Source: Candidatus Baldrarchaeota archaeon | GTDB taxonomy: Archaea; Asgardarchaeota; Baldrarchaeia; Baldrarchaeales; DXJG01 | Length of the DNA: 50,367 bases | NCBI GenBank assembly: GCA_016840485.1 | Contig: JAEOSG010000002.1 | Coordinates: 1 to 50,367, forward strand | Direction of reading: 5' to 3' | Shown here: piece by piece, positions 38,648-48,193 of the stretch | How the letters are laid out: each line of letters opens with the position of its first letter | How positions within the stretch are numbered: the first letter of the stretch is position 1 | Notes under the pieces: generated by a model | Database searches by the model: none | What the model was told of the DNA's origin: nothing | What the model saw: only the letters and a program-made list of their open reading frames with translations | Made by a program: the position numbers and the translations under genes

Positions 38648-40654
38648 CTAAACGACTATAATTTCACTAGAGGATTTCCACTTGCGTATCGCTACGAAAA
38701 TTCCTAAAAGACAAAATGTGCAAATAACTTTAAAAGCTTCCTTACCCTTTAAAAAGAAAATGACAGACCTAGGTGTTATTATTTTAATTTGCATGGAATA
38801 TGTAGATGCCATGTAAAACTCTGAACCATTATATTTGAGTGAAACAATTATTATTGAAACGCCGGATGGAGCTTCAAATTTTACTAATGCTTTTCCATCC
38901 TTATCTGTCTTTAGGACTGACAATAGCGAGTTGTTAAGGTATATCGTAACCTTTTCATAGCTTATTGGCACCCCTTCTATTGTTTGTAGCTTGATTTCAC
39001 CCGTTATAGTTTCGCCAACTTTCACCTCTCTAGGTGCACTTAAGATCAACTTCGTGGGTATTTTTTCAACAACGGTGTAAATTACGTATTTTTCGACACG
39101 CAAAAAATAGTCTTCTAGATTTCCCAAATACACCACTTTTATTATTAATTGTCCAAGAGCAGTATCATTTGGCACAGTATATGTAAATTTAGCTTTTCCA
39201 AACCGGTCCGTAGTGACGTTTCCTATGCATACACAATTTACAACATCATATACGTATACAAATTGATTTTGGAGTGACTGGTTTTCTGGTGAGCTAAGAT
39301 AGATCAATATGGAGATTTGCATGTTTCTAGTAACTAATGTGATATTGTTTTCCTTTATGACGACGAGAAGTGGGCGTTCAAAAACTATTAATGGAATTTT
39401 AAGCGTAGTTGGGTTATAAAATTCATCACCTGAAAAAATAACTGTAATGTTTTTACATCCTCTCTTCTGGTACACAAACCATTGTATGGTAGCATGACCA
39501 TTTTCATCCGTAAGGGTACTAGTCAACAAATTATTTTGTTCATCAAAAATTATTAACCTCTTAAATGGTACAGGTTGCTTACGATCATCGATTAGAGTCA
39601 CGTTCACTTTTGCGATTTGACCGTAAATTGCAGTTACGTTCTCGAGATTAAAACAAATAGTTGTATTACTTTTAACTATAAGTGTAACGTTTTTTTCAAC
39701 GCTTTCGTACCTTGGTGACCCGGTAAATAAAACAGTATACACGTATTTTCCTGGCTTTATGGAGTTCGATACGTGAAAAGTTGCTTCAAAAAATCCTGAT
39801 ATGTTCGTCCAAGTTAATGAAATATTTCTTTCTTCGGTTTTAATATAGATTGCTGCATTTATTAAAGGGTTTTCTTCTTCATCAACTAATTTGCCTAATA
39901 TTGTTACACTTTGGTTTCTGTAAACTGTTATGGGCTCTACCTTTAAAATAGTCATATTAGTCTTTACTTTTTGGATGTAAAGTGTTATAGAATACTCACT
40001 TTTCTCATAATATTGGTAGGGACCAGCTTGCACGAGCAATTCAATTTGGTTTGTAGATATTTCTAGTGGAAGCTGGTACCTAAGTACTGCCTCTCCATTT
40101 TCATTAGCGTTTTCTTGGTCAACTATCTTATCATTTTCGAGTAATGACACATTAATTGCCTTAACAGGCCGTCCATTATCGTCAACAACTGTAACATTGA
40201 CAATAACCTCGTCTCCTGGAGCCACTATGTAATCATTAGGATCTAGTGTTGTATCAGTAACTAACGCTAAAATATAGGTTTTTGACTTTAACACTAGTTG
40301 AAAAGCCTGATAAGAAGGCTTTAAATTTTTCTCAAGGTTTCCTTGGAATGTTGCATTTAATGTAACTGGACCTAAGGTATAATTTTTGGGTATTGACCAC
40401 AATATTTCTGCATTTCCATTTTCATCCGTTATGGCACTTCCTAAATATATGTCATTAGTCTCGTCGTAGAAATATATTGTTTCGTTTGCAACGGGATTTC
40501 CTAAATCGTCTTCTAAGACCGCGGAAAGTATAATTGTTTGCCCTCTATAAGCAGTTATTATTTCCTGTCCATGAACTTCAGATGCAGAGAACAAATTAAT
40601 GCAAATAAACATAATTAAAATAGCTAAGGAACCAATAATGAGAATCCTTTTCAT
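38648..40654 (-). CDS. Secreted/surface protein with tandem Ig-like repeats and C-terminal TM anchor
   Basis: Signal peptide; repeats of YRGQTIILSAVLEDDLGNPVANETIYFYDE..GSAITDENGNAEILWSIP; C-terminal TM. Confidence 0.8.
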   Translation of the reverse strand: MKRILIIGSLAILIMFICINLFSASEVHGQEIITAYRGQTIILSAVLEDDLGNPVANETIYFYDETNDIYLGSAITDENGNAEILWSIPKNYTLGPVTLNATFQGNLEKNLKPSYQAFQLVLKSKTYILALVTDTTLDPNDYIVAPGDEVIVNVTVVDDNGRPVKAINVSLLENDKIVDQENANENGEAVLRYQLPLEISTNQIELLVQAGPYQYYEKSEYSITLYIQKVKTNMTILKVEPITVYRNQSVTILGKLVDEEENPLINAAIYIKTEERNISLTWTNISGFFEATFHVSNSIKPGKYVYTVLFTGSPRYESVEKNVTLIVKSNTTICFNLENVTAIYGQIAKVNVTLIDDRKQPVPFKRLIIFDEQNNLLTSTLTDENGHATIQWFVYQKRGCKNITVIFSGDEFYNPTTLKIPLIVFERPLLVVIKENNITLVTRNMQISILIYLSSPENQSLQNQFVYVYDVVNCVCIGNVTTDRFGKAKFTYTVPNDTALGQLIIKVVYLGNLEDYFLRVEKYVIYTVVEKIPTKLILSAPREVKVGETITGEIKLQTIEGVPISYEKVTIYLNNSLLSVLKTDKDGKALVKFEAPSGVSIIIVSLKYNGSEFYMASTYSMQIKIITPRSVIFFLKGKEAFKVICTFCLLGIFVAIRKWKSSSEIIVV

Positions 40655-40794
40655 TTTTATCCATTTTTATTAATTTTATCTTAAAATTTAAACTCCAATG
40701 TAGTATGTGATAACTTACGCGAATTTTAGACACATTTATCTATACAAAGTTGTATGATGTTAACAACACTGAACAACCTTAAGAGGGATAAGAT

Positions 40795-41073
40795 TTGAGT
40801 CTTCCTACCGTAAAGATCACTAAATTGTTGCATGCGACTTCGATAGCATTCTTTGCAATTTTTATTTCAAGCGCCATATATATTGCATTTAAAGGGTTTG
40901 ATTCTCTCTCATCGGCAATGTTTCTCACATTTATTTACCTCTTTGGCATAACCTTAGGCACTGCTGGAAAAATTAAGGAACAACAAGAGAACATAGACAA
41001 AATACTATTAGAATGGTTTATTGCCTGCATAGTTGGGATTATTCTCTTCATAATAGTTTTTCTCTTTTCGTAA
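40795..41073 (+). CDS. Small membrane protein of unknown function
   Basis: 92 aa, three hydrophobic segments. Confidence 0.5.
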   Translation: MSLPTVKITKLLHATSIAFFAIFISSAIYIAFKGFDSLSSAMFLTFIYLFGITLGTAGKIKEQQENIDKILLEWFIACIVGIILFIIVFLFS

Positions 41074-41192
41074 AATTACAGCATAGTTATGACAGTAAAT
41101 TTAAAATTAATAAAAACAAATTGAAAACAAGGCATATTCCTGCAATGAACCGTTTACTAACCTGAAATTTAAGTTGATGGGGTGGTGGTGAA

Positions 41193-41894
41193 ATGGCATC
41201 TGAGATCATACGAGGAGTTCCGCCAACTAGAAACTTAGGGTGCGAAAATTTTGCACCCTAAGCTAGAATGGAACTCCTCATACTTAGAAGACGTAAAGTG
41301 CTTGCAGAGAAAGGTAGAGATTTACTTGAAGAAAAAAGAGACGCATTAATTATGGAATTTCGAGATGTACTTGAGAAAATGTATAAAATAAGAGAGGAAG
41401 TTAACGAAAGTATAAGGGAGGCGTTTAAGGAATTATCAGAAGTAAAAATGCTTATGGGTCCCTTAATGCTTGAGGAAATCGCAAATAATATTCCTCAAGC
41501 ACTAGAATTAGAGGTAAAGATGAGAAATATAATGGGAGTTAGAGTCCCTCTTTTAAAAGTTAAGGAAAAACAGGACCAAGAAACTATGCTTTACAGTTTT
41601 GTTGATACATCGTCTAAGCTCGATACTACGATTAAAAAATTTAGAAAAGCACTAAGAACAATTCTTAGATTAGCTGAGATAGAGGGAGCAGTCAGAAGAC
41701 TTGCGGAGGAAATAAAGAAAACCAAAAGAAGAGTTAACGCCTTAAAATATGTAATTATCCCCAAAATAGAAAATACAATAAGATACATAGAGTTTTACTT
41801 AGAGGAAATGGAAAGGGAAGACTTCTTTAGACTTAAGCGAATTAAAAGTCTATTAGAGAAGAAATCGGAGGAACGAATCGAGGCGGCTATTTAA
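41193..41894 (+). CDS. atpD: A/V-type ATP synthase subunit D, interrupted by a 36-nt BHB-type intron (join 41193..41232, 41269..41894)
   Basis: Exon 1 MASEIIRGVPPTR + exon 2 MELLILRRRKVLAEKGRDLLEEKRDALIMEF rebuilds the conserved PTRMELL N-terminus; unspliced frame hits TAA at 41259-41261. Confidence 0.85.
41233..41268 (+). other. Predicted archaeal BHB intron in atpD pre-mRNA
   Basis: Outer helix GAGGAGTTCC(41212-41221)/GGAACTCCTC(41270-41279); central 4 bp CTAG(41227-41230)/CTAG(41263-41266); 3-nt bulges AAA and AAT; inner helix CTTAGGGTGC/GCACCCTAAG. Confidence 0.85.
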
Positions 41895-41901
41895 CCCACT
41901 T

Positions 41902-42270
41902 CTATTTACTTGTATCTTTTGAAGATTTTAGCAATAGAATTGCTTGCGCTAAATCTCCGCCGGTTTGCTCTAAAGCTTTTTTTGCTTCATCGATAGTAAC
42001 TCCTGCTTGTGCAGCAACTAGCTGAATGTCCTCCATAGGAATTTCTAATTCTTTCTCTTTATCTATAGCTCTTTTTTCTGTTTGTCCCAGAATTTGGTAA
42101 AGGTCTTGTCCACTAACCTTCATCAAAGTTACCTGAGGATTTTTGATAATGAGTTCACTGTCATTTAGTCTTATTATTACCTCTTTTACTCCAGTTATTT
42201 CTTGTATTTTTATTCCCATTTGTTTCATAAGTTTTTTCATCATTTTTGGGCTCATTCTGCGTGGAATCAT
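41902..42270 (-). CDS. nac: Nascent polypeptide-associated complex protein (alpha NAC)
   Basis: MKKLMKQMGIKIQEITGVKEVIIRLNDSELIIKNPQVTLMKVSGQ...C-terminal UBA. Confidence 0.93.
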   Translation of the reverse strand: MIPRRMSPKMMKKLMKQMGIKIQEITGVKEVIIRLNDSELIIKNPQVTLMKVSGQDLYQILGQTEKRAIDKEKELEIPMEDIQLVAAQAGVTIDEAKKALEQTGGDLAQAILLLKSSKDTSK

Positions 42271-42279
42271 AATTATCCC

Positions 42280-43497
42280 CTAACCATACATTTCGTTCTT
42301 GACTCCAGATTTTTTCTCATTCTTTCTTTTTAAAACTTTGTCAATTGCCTTTAGAAAATCGGAGAAGGTTACTTTAATTCTCCTTTCCCTTATTGCAAAC
42401 ACTCCAGCTTCGGTACAAATTGCCTTAATATCTGCTCCACTAGCTCCTTCTGTGATTCTTGCTAGCTCTCTTAAATCTACGTCATCGGCAAGGTTCATCC
42501 GTCTCGTGTGAATTTGAAAAATTTCAAATCGACCTTGTTTATTTGGAAGAGGGAATTCTATTATTCTGTCAAATCTACCGGGTCTTAATAAAGCCGGGTC
42601 CAACATATCAAGCCTATTGGTTGCAGCTAAAATCCTAACGTCACCTCTCGCATCAAAGCCATCCAGGGTGCTAAGAAGCTGCATTAATGTCCTTTGTACC
42701 TCCCTATCACCACTAGTTGTAACATCGTATCTTTTTGAGCCAATTGCATCTATTTCATCTATAAAAACTATGCTTGGCGCCTTTTTACGTGCTAAATGAA
42801 ATATTTCTCTTACTAGTCTAGCTCCTTCCCCAATATACTTTTGGACAAGCTCTGATGCTATCACCCTTATGAAGGTGGCTTTAGTCTCGTGAGCAACCGC
42901 TCTAGCAACCAAGGTTTTCCCGGTTCCGGGAGGGCCGCAAAAAAGTACCCCTTTTGGAGGGTCAATCCCGACTTGCTCGAAAAGCTCGGGATGAGTTAAG
43001 GGCAGTTCTACGCACTCCCTTACTTCCCTTATTTGCTCGTGTAATCCTCCGATGTCATCATAGGTCACTGGCGGCGATTCTTCCACTTCCATGCCTCTTA
43101 CAAAAGGATCGTAGGCAGGTGGAAGAATTTCAACAACAGCGAATGTTCTCTGATTAAGGGCAACTCTGACTCCGGGGTAAATCTTTTCACGGGGAACCAT
43201 TGGTGATACATGAACTACAAAATTTGGACCAGTAGAACTCTTAACTATTACTCTACCGTCTGATAAAATTTCAGTAACTGTCGCGGCAATTAAGGGTGGG
43301 TATTTTAATCTCTCAATTTCCATTCTTAAAGCATTTAATTCTCTTTCCAGACGCACTCTCTCAGCGTCCAGTAGTTGTTTCTCGGTCTCAAGTGTCCTTA
43401 ATTTCCTTTCTAAATGCTTTGTATAACTAAGAAGATAGGAAATATCTTCATCGTCAACATATACTCTTTTTTTAGACTCAGTTGAGTTGGGCAACAA
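42280..43497 (-). CDS. pan: Proteasome-activating nucleotidase
   Basis: AAA ATPase GPPGTGKTLVARAVAHET; N-terminal coiled coil/OB; C-terminal MYG (HbYX). Confidence 0.93.
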   Translation of the reverse strand: MLPNSTESKKRVYVDDEDISYLLSYTKHLERKLRTLETEKQLLDAERVRLERELNALRMEIERLKYPPLIAATVTEILSDGRVIVKSSTGPNFVVHVSPMVPREKIYPGVRVALNQRTFAVVEILPPAYDPFVRGMEVEESPPVTYDDIGGLHEQIREVRECVELPLTHPELFEQVGIDPPKGVLFCGPPGTGKTLVARAVAHETKATFIRVIASELVQKYIGEGARLVREIFHLARKKAPSIVFIDEIDAIGSKRYDVTTSGDREVQRTLMQLLSTLDGFDARGDVRILAATNRLDMLDPALLRPGRFDRIIEFPLPNKQGRFEIFQIHTRRMNLADDVDLRELARITEGASGADIKAICTEAGVFAIRERRIKVTFSDFLKAIDKVLKRKNEKKSGVKNEMYG

Positions 43498-43570
43498 AGT
43501 CCCTCCGTCGAAGTTATAAGAAGTTCAAGACCCTATATATTCTTGTCGTGGTTTTGGAGGCGTCGCAAAT

Positions 43571-44089
43571 TTGAGATGTGAAATCTGTGGACGAAAAATT
43601 CAAGGGACACCTAGATATATATTTGTTGAAGGCGCCAAATTGGTTGTATGTCAGATTTGTGCTAAATTTGGGTCAGAAATTCCAACACCACAAACGCCAC
43701 GCAAAAAATTAACAAAAAAAGCAATAAAAACCCCCAAAAGACCTATTAGAAAAGAGGCGAGACGTGGATCTAGACTTACATTTTTCGAGGAGGAGTACGA
43801 ATTAGTAGAAAACTTTGGAGAAAAAGTTAAAAAAGCAAGAGAAAAGTTAGGTTGGAAGCAAGAAGACTTGGCTAGGGAAATCAAGGAAAGAGAATCAATA
43901 ATAAAAAAAATTGAAACTATGGAGATTATTCCATCATTTGACATTATTAAAAAACTAGAAAAAACACTAAACATAAAACTTATAGTACCAATATCAAAGG
44001 TACCTGAAACTCCACCTCCACCTCCAAAAGAAATTTCATTAACTTTAGGAGACGCTATAGTTCTCAAAAAGAAGAAAAGTAAACGGTGA
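43571..44089 (+). CDS. Archaeal multiprotein bridging factor 1-like (Zn ribbon + HTH)
   Basis: CEICGRKIQGTPRYIFVEGAKLVVCQICAKFG; KVKKAREKLGWKQEDLAREIKERESIIKKIE. Confidence 0.9.
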   Translation: MRCEICGRKIQGTPRYIFVEGAKLVVCQICAKFGSEIPTPQTPRKKLTKKAIKTPKRPIRKEARRGSRLTFFEEEYELVENFGEKVKKAREKLGWKQEDLAREIKERESIIKKIETMEIIPSFDIIKKLEKTLNIKLIVPISKVPETPPPPPKEISLTLGDAIVLKKKKSKR

Positions 44090-44093
44090 TCTA

Positions 44094-45359
44094 ATGAAGG
44101 CACTGTTAGTCGAAGTAGTTAAGTCTATTGATGATAACAGAACAAAAGAGTTCATAGAACTAGCAAAAGCAGCTGGTTACGAAATAGTAGGAATTTTTCG
44201 ACAACTACGGCGTATACCAGACCCAGCTTACTATTTGGGGAAAGGAAAGGTAAAGGAACTTGTGGAAATGGTAGAAGCTTTAAAACCAGACAAAATAATC
44301 TTCAATAAAGAATTAAGACCCAATCAGGCGATAAATCTAGAGAACCTAACTAAAATAGAAGTTGTTGATAGAATTCAGCTTATTCTTGAAATATTCACAA
44401 AAAGAGCGGGGACGAAAGAAGCAAAACTTCAAATAGAATTAGCACAATTAAGATACCTCCTTCCAAAACTAAAAATGTACGTTAAATACGCGAAAAGAGA
44501 AGAGTTTCCAGGCTTTCACGGTCCAGGATACTATCAAACGGCTAAATATGAACGAATGATTAGAAAAAGAATAGCTAAAATAGAAAGGGAACTCGAAAAA
44601 ATAAGATATGAAAGAGAAGAAAGAAGGAAAATCAGAAGAGAGTTAGGATTTTCTCTTGTAGCTCTGGCCGGATATAGCAACGCTGGAAAATCTACATTAC
44701 TAAACAGACTAACTAAATCTAACGTCCCGGCAGATGACAAATTATTTACTACTTTGGGTACCTATACCAGATTTGCACAATTTAATGGAAGAAAAGTTCT
44801 TTTAAGTGATACAATAGGGTTTATCGAAGATCTACCACATTTAGTTATTGAAGCCTTTAAATCTACGCTAGAAGAAATTACACTAGCTGACTTAATTATA
44901 TTAGTTGTTGATGCAAGTGAACCAATACAAGAGATCATAAGAAAAATAAGCACGGCCAATAAGGTTCTAGAAGAAGTTGGTGCAGCAGAAAAATCAATTA
45001 TTACGGCCCTAAATAAAATAGACAAACTGTCCTCAAAAGAAATAAAGGAAATTCTATCAAAAATAGAGGAATATACCCCGAACCCGGTACCTATCTCAGC
45101 TCTTTACGGTTATAATCTTGACAAACTATGTATTAAGGCGGAACAATTGCTGCCAAAATGCATCCAAATAAGGGCTTGTTTTCCCCTAAAACCCGATACC
45201 AACCTTTTAGTCTCTCATATATATAACAGAGGGAACGTAAAGCATATTACATATTTTAACAATAAAATTGAAGTGAGATTTGAAGCGTTACCTCAATCGT
45301 CTGAGTATTTTAGAAGAATAATAGAAAATGCGGGAGGAACAATAGAAATAATACATTAA
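44094..45359 (+). CDS. hflX: GTPase HflX
   Basis: DPAYYLGKGKVKEL; RELGFSLVALAGYSNAGKSTLLNRLT. Confidence 0.95.
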   Translation: MKALLVEVVKSIDDNRTKEFIELAKAAGYEIVGIFRQLRRIPDPAYYLGKGKVKELVEMVEALKPDKIIFNKELRPNQAINLENLTKIEVVDRIQLILEIFTKRAGTKEAKLQIELAQLRYLLPKLKMYVKYAKREEFPGFHGPGYYQTAKYERMIRKRIAKIERELEKIRYEREERRKIRRELGFSLVALAGYSNAGKSTLLNRLTKSNVPADDKLFTTLGTYTRFAQFNGRKVLLSDTIGFIEDLPHLVIEAFKSTLEEITLADLIILVVDASEPIQEIIRKISTANKVLEEVGAAEKSIITALNKIDKLSSKEIKEILSKIEEYTPNPVPISALYGYNLDKLCIKAEQLLPKCIQIRACFPLKPDTNLLVSHIYNRGNVKHITYFNNKIEVRFEALPQSSEYFRRIIENAGGTIEIIH

Positions 45360-45931
45360 TTCCGCATCTTTTCTACTTTCACAATCTTTTTCCCTCTAAT
45401 AGATGGTATGACTTTAATTTTTGCATCTTCAAATTCAAATTCAAACTCTCTTCCCTCAAAAAGTTCGTGAAGAAAGATAGCTAGGGCTGCTACTTCGCTG
45501 TGCGGTTGGTTTGTAATTGACACATTCCAATCGGCTGCATCAAAAACCCATGGAGGCACTTTTTCTGCGCCAACCACGACAAGTTTATCTTTTTTAGATT
45601 TTCTTATTTCTTCTATTACGTCGGGAAGAGGTATACCATACATCGTTAGATGTATGATTTCTCCACCTCGTAACTTCCACTCGCGTATAAACTTTTTTGC
45701 GGAAACACCTATTTCCACACGGAATGGGCCACCCCATGTCATCACAACTTTTTCCAAAGACTTCTTTACATTTTCATCTCTTTCTCCAGCAATAAAAATC
45801 CCATCTGCACCAAAGGCTCTACTAACCAAACCAACATGTGTTGTAATTCTTTTATCTCTCTCAGTCCGATGTCCTAAGCGTAAAACATATATGACGTAAT
45901 CTTTATTTTTCAAATTTGAAACAACCTCCAT
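45356..45931 (-). CDS. trm56: tRNA (cytidine(56)-2'-O)-methyltransferase
   Basis: YVLRLGHRTERDKRITTHVGLVSRAFGADGI; NVSITNQPHSEVAALAIFLHEL. Confidence 0.92.
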   Translation of the reverse strand: MEVVSNLKNKDYVIYVLRLGHRTERDKRITTHVGLVSRAFGADGIFIAGERDENVKKSLEKVVMTWGGPFRVEIGVSAKKFIREWKLRGGEIIHLTMYGIPLPDVIEEIRKSKKDKLVVVGAEKVPPWVFDAADWNVSITNQPHSEVAALAIFLHELFEGREFEFEFEDAKIKVIPSIRGKKIVKVEKMRN

Positions 45932-46098
45932 ATATCATATATCATGTTGAAACATCAATTATTAATTACGCTTTAGTCCAAAATTTAGTTCTCTACTCTT
46001 TTAATACTTATTATATCCTAGATGGTAAATGTAAAGATTTATACTAAGAACTCTCCTAATTTAATTTGAAACTCGGAGAGAGCGGAGTAGCAACAGCG

Positions 46099-46668
46099 AT
46101 GAAAAATGATAAAGTGGTGCAATTAATGCATGAAAAACAACAAAAACCAACAAAAGAAACAAAGAACGATGTATTTGTGTCCGTAGTCGAGGAACTAGTC
46201 GGAGAAGATGCGGTACGCGTAGCTATCGCTCTTTCAAAGAGAAAGGAAGCCACAGATGAAGAAATCTCCCAAGAAACAGGAATAAAACTAAATGACGTAA
46301 GAAAAATCCTTTATAAACTTCATAATTTTAATTTAGCTACTTACCGTCGAATAAGAGATGATAACACGGGCTGGTTCACATATTTCTGGAAAATAAATAA
46401 GGAAAGAATTTACGACCTTATAAAAAGTAGAAAAAAACTCGTTTTGGAAAAATTAAAAGAAAGATTAGAATACGAAAAAAGTAAAATGTTCTTTTACTGC
46501 CCAAACGACGGGGACACTAGACTAACATTCGAGGAAGCCATGGAAAGCTCTTTTAAATGCCCAAAATGTGGAAATATGCTCCAGCACTTCGATAACTCAG
46601 AGATAATAAAAGTATTAGAGGAAAAAATCAAAGAATTAGAAAAAGAGATAAACGGTACATCAAGCTAA
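46099..46668 (+). CDS. tfe: Transcription initiation factor E subunit alpha
   Basis: N-terminal winged helix TDEEISQETGIKLNDVRKILYKL; zinc ribbon FFYCPNDGDTRLTFEEAMESSFKCPKCG; ORF open to 46066. Confidence 0.92.
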   Translation: MKNDKVVQLMHEKQQKPTKETKNDVFVSVVEELVGEDAVRVAIALSKRKEATDEEISQETGIKLNDVRKILYKLHNFNLATYRRIRDDNTGWFTYFWKINKERIYDLIKSRKKLVLEKLKERLEYEKSKMFFYCPNDGDTRLTFEEAMESSFKCPKCGNMLQHFDNSEIIKVLEEKIKELEKEINGTSS

Positions 46669-46691
46669 CGAGAGTCATTGGATGTGAAAAA

Positions 46692-47504
46692 ATGCCAATT
46701 CAATCAGTAATCTTACTGGAGAAGGCCTATGGACCCAACAAAAATGCTGCAATTAAAGCATTTAAACACATAATATTGAGGTTATTAAAGGATCTTAACG
46801 TAAAAATATTAAAGTTGGAAAGGGCTGAAAAAAACTGGATAAAAGTAGTTTTAAATGGAGAAGATGCAGAAGCCGCAAAAAATTACTTAGCAAAAGAATT
46901 TTACACAACTACTCTAATTAACCAACTCAAAAAAGGAGATATCATAAAAGGAAAACTCGTAGATGTGGAAGAATACGGCTATGGCGTATACGTAGATATC
47001 GGCATTATCGACCCCCATCCAAAGGACGCCCTAATACCTCTGTACGTCTTAAGAAGACAATTAGCAAAAGGTCACATAGTTTCCACGAGACAAATAGTAA
47101 AAAAATACGCCTTCATGAATAACCTACCTCTGGAAGTCAAAATAAGGGACATAGATGAAAGCCTCGGAACAATAGAAGCAGAGTTAAGCGAAAGCCAAGT
47201 AAAGAAGTACAAGAAATGGATAAAACAAGAAGTCGATAGGATATTAGTCTGTGGAGCCACCAGACAGATGATTAGAAAAGCAATAATAAGGTCAGGACAT
47301 CTAAGGGACATCTTAAACATAGAAAGATTAGGACTCTTAGAACATGCTGTTGTATGTAAACCTGGCACCACAGCCCAAGGATTAATAGCAGAGATAGGAA
47401 AATATTTACCAAAAATTCCAATGAAAGCATTTAAAGCAAAAGAAATTAAAAAATGGCTAAAAGAACTAGACATGCTAAAGGAACCAACTGTTAAGGTTAG
47501 ATAG
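46692..47504 (+). CDS. DUF2110-family protein
   Basis: Follows tfe; conserved archaeal protein pattern LEKAYGPNKNAAIKAF...YGYGVYVDIGI. Confidence 0.8.
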   Translation: MPIQSVILLEKAYGPNKNAAIKAFKHIILRLLKDLNVKILKLERAEKNWIKVVLNGEDAEAAKNYLAKEFYTTTLINQLKKGDIIKGKLVDVEEYGYGVYVDIGIIDPHPKDALIPLYVLRRQLAKGHIVSTRQIVKKYAFMNNLPLEVKIRDIDESLGTIEAELSESQVKKYKKWIKQEVDRILVCGATRQMIRKAIIRSGHLRDILNIERLGLLEHAVVCKPGTTAQGLIAEIGKYLPKIPMKAFKAKEIKKWLKELDMLKEPTVKVR

Positions 47505-47538
47505 GTACTAACATTCCATACCTTAAATTTTAAAACGT

Positions 47539-47647
47539 TGGTGGGCCCGCCGGGATTTGAACCCGGGACTTCCGCCGTGTGAGGGCGGCGTCATAGCCGG
47601 GTTACCCGGACGGGTAATAAGACACCCGTACTCTAGACCACGGGCCC
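47539..47647 (-). tRNA. tRNA-Val(CAC) with D-loop intron (about 47602-47632) and encoded CCA
   Basis: Acceptor GGGCCCG/CGGGCCC-A-CCA; anticodon arm CCGCC CTCACAC GGCGG; T-arm CCGGG TTCAAAT CCCGG; extra sequence in D-loop after CTAG. Confidence 0.92.
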
Positions 47648-47681
47648 AAGTTTACCTTTATAATGTAGAAAATAAATCTTT

Positions 47682-48164
47682 CTATTCATTTGATTTAAAA
47701 GATTTCATCAGTTCATAAAGAACAATAGCCGCAGTTCCTACGGGTCCTATATCATCAACCACGTCCAATGACATTGTCCTGCCGAGATCCATCTCCCTTT
47801 TTGATAGACCTGGTTCACTACCACCGAATACGAACAAAATTTTTCTTCCTTCCTTTAATTGTGCGGCAATTTTACTTGGATTGTACGTTTCCTTAGCAAA
47901 TCGCTGTGGAACGAAAACACAAATCTCTTCTGGTTTCAGCAATTCAATAACATCGGGCAGGTCTGGGAAACACAGCAAAGATCTTTTTTCCTTGTACATG
48001 ATTTTCTGAGCTTCGGGGATGCCGGAGATGGCAGCAGCCCCCTCAGCTTTGGATACTATAAGAGATTTTAAACCAAAGCCGATTACAAGTTTAGCCATGT
48101 CTTTAATTCTTTGGGTACTGTGTACGTTATGCAAAACTACGAAAAGTTGCTCCATGACGGTCAT
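47682..48164 (-). CDS. SpoU-like/RecB-family annotated (COG4080-type) protein
   Basis: LHNVHSTQRIKDMAKLVIGFGLKSLIVSKAEGAAAISGIPEAQK; SPOUT-like C-terminus DIGPVGTAAIVLYEL. Confidence 0.7.
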   Translation of the reverse strand: MTVMEQLFVVLHNVHSTQRIKDMAKLVIGFGLKSLIVSKAEGAAAISGIPEAQKIMYKEKRSLLCFPDLPDVIELLKPEEICVFVPQRFAKETYNPSKIAAQLKEGRKILFVFGGSEPGLSKREMDLGRTMSLDVVDDIGPVGTAAIVLYELMKSFKSNE

Positions 48165-48193
48165 CCTCCGGTTTGGATAATAATACTATTTAA

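Noticed and set aside
41268-41894. atpD starting at the internal Met (MELLILRRR)
   Set aside because: Loses conserved PTR upstream residues; the BHB and exon 1 reading frame give a better model, though an unspliced short isoform cannot be excluded
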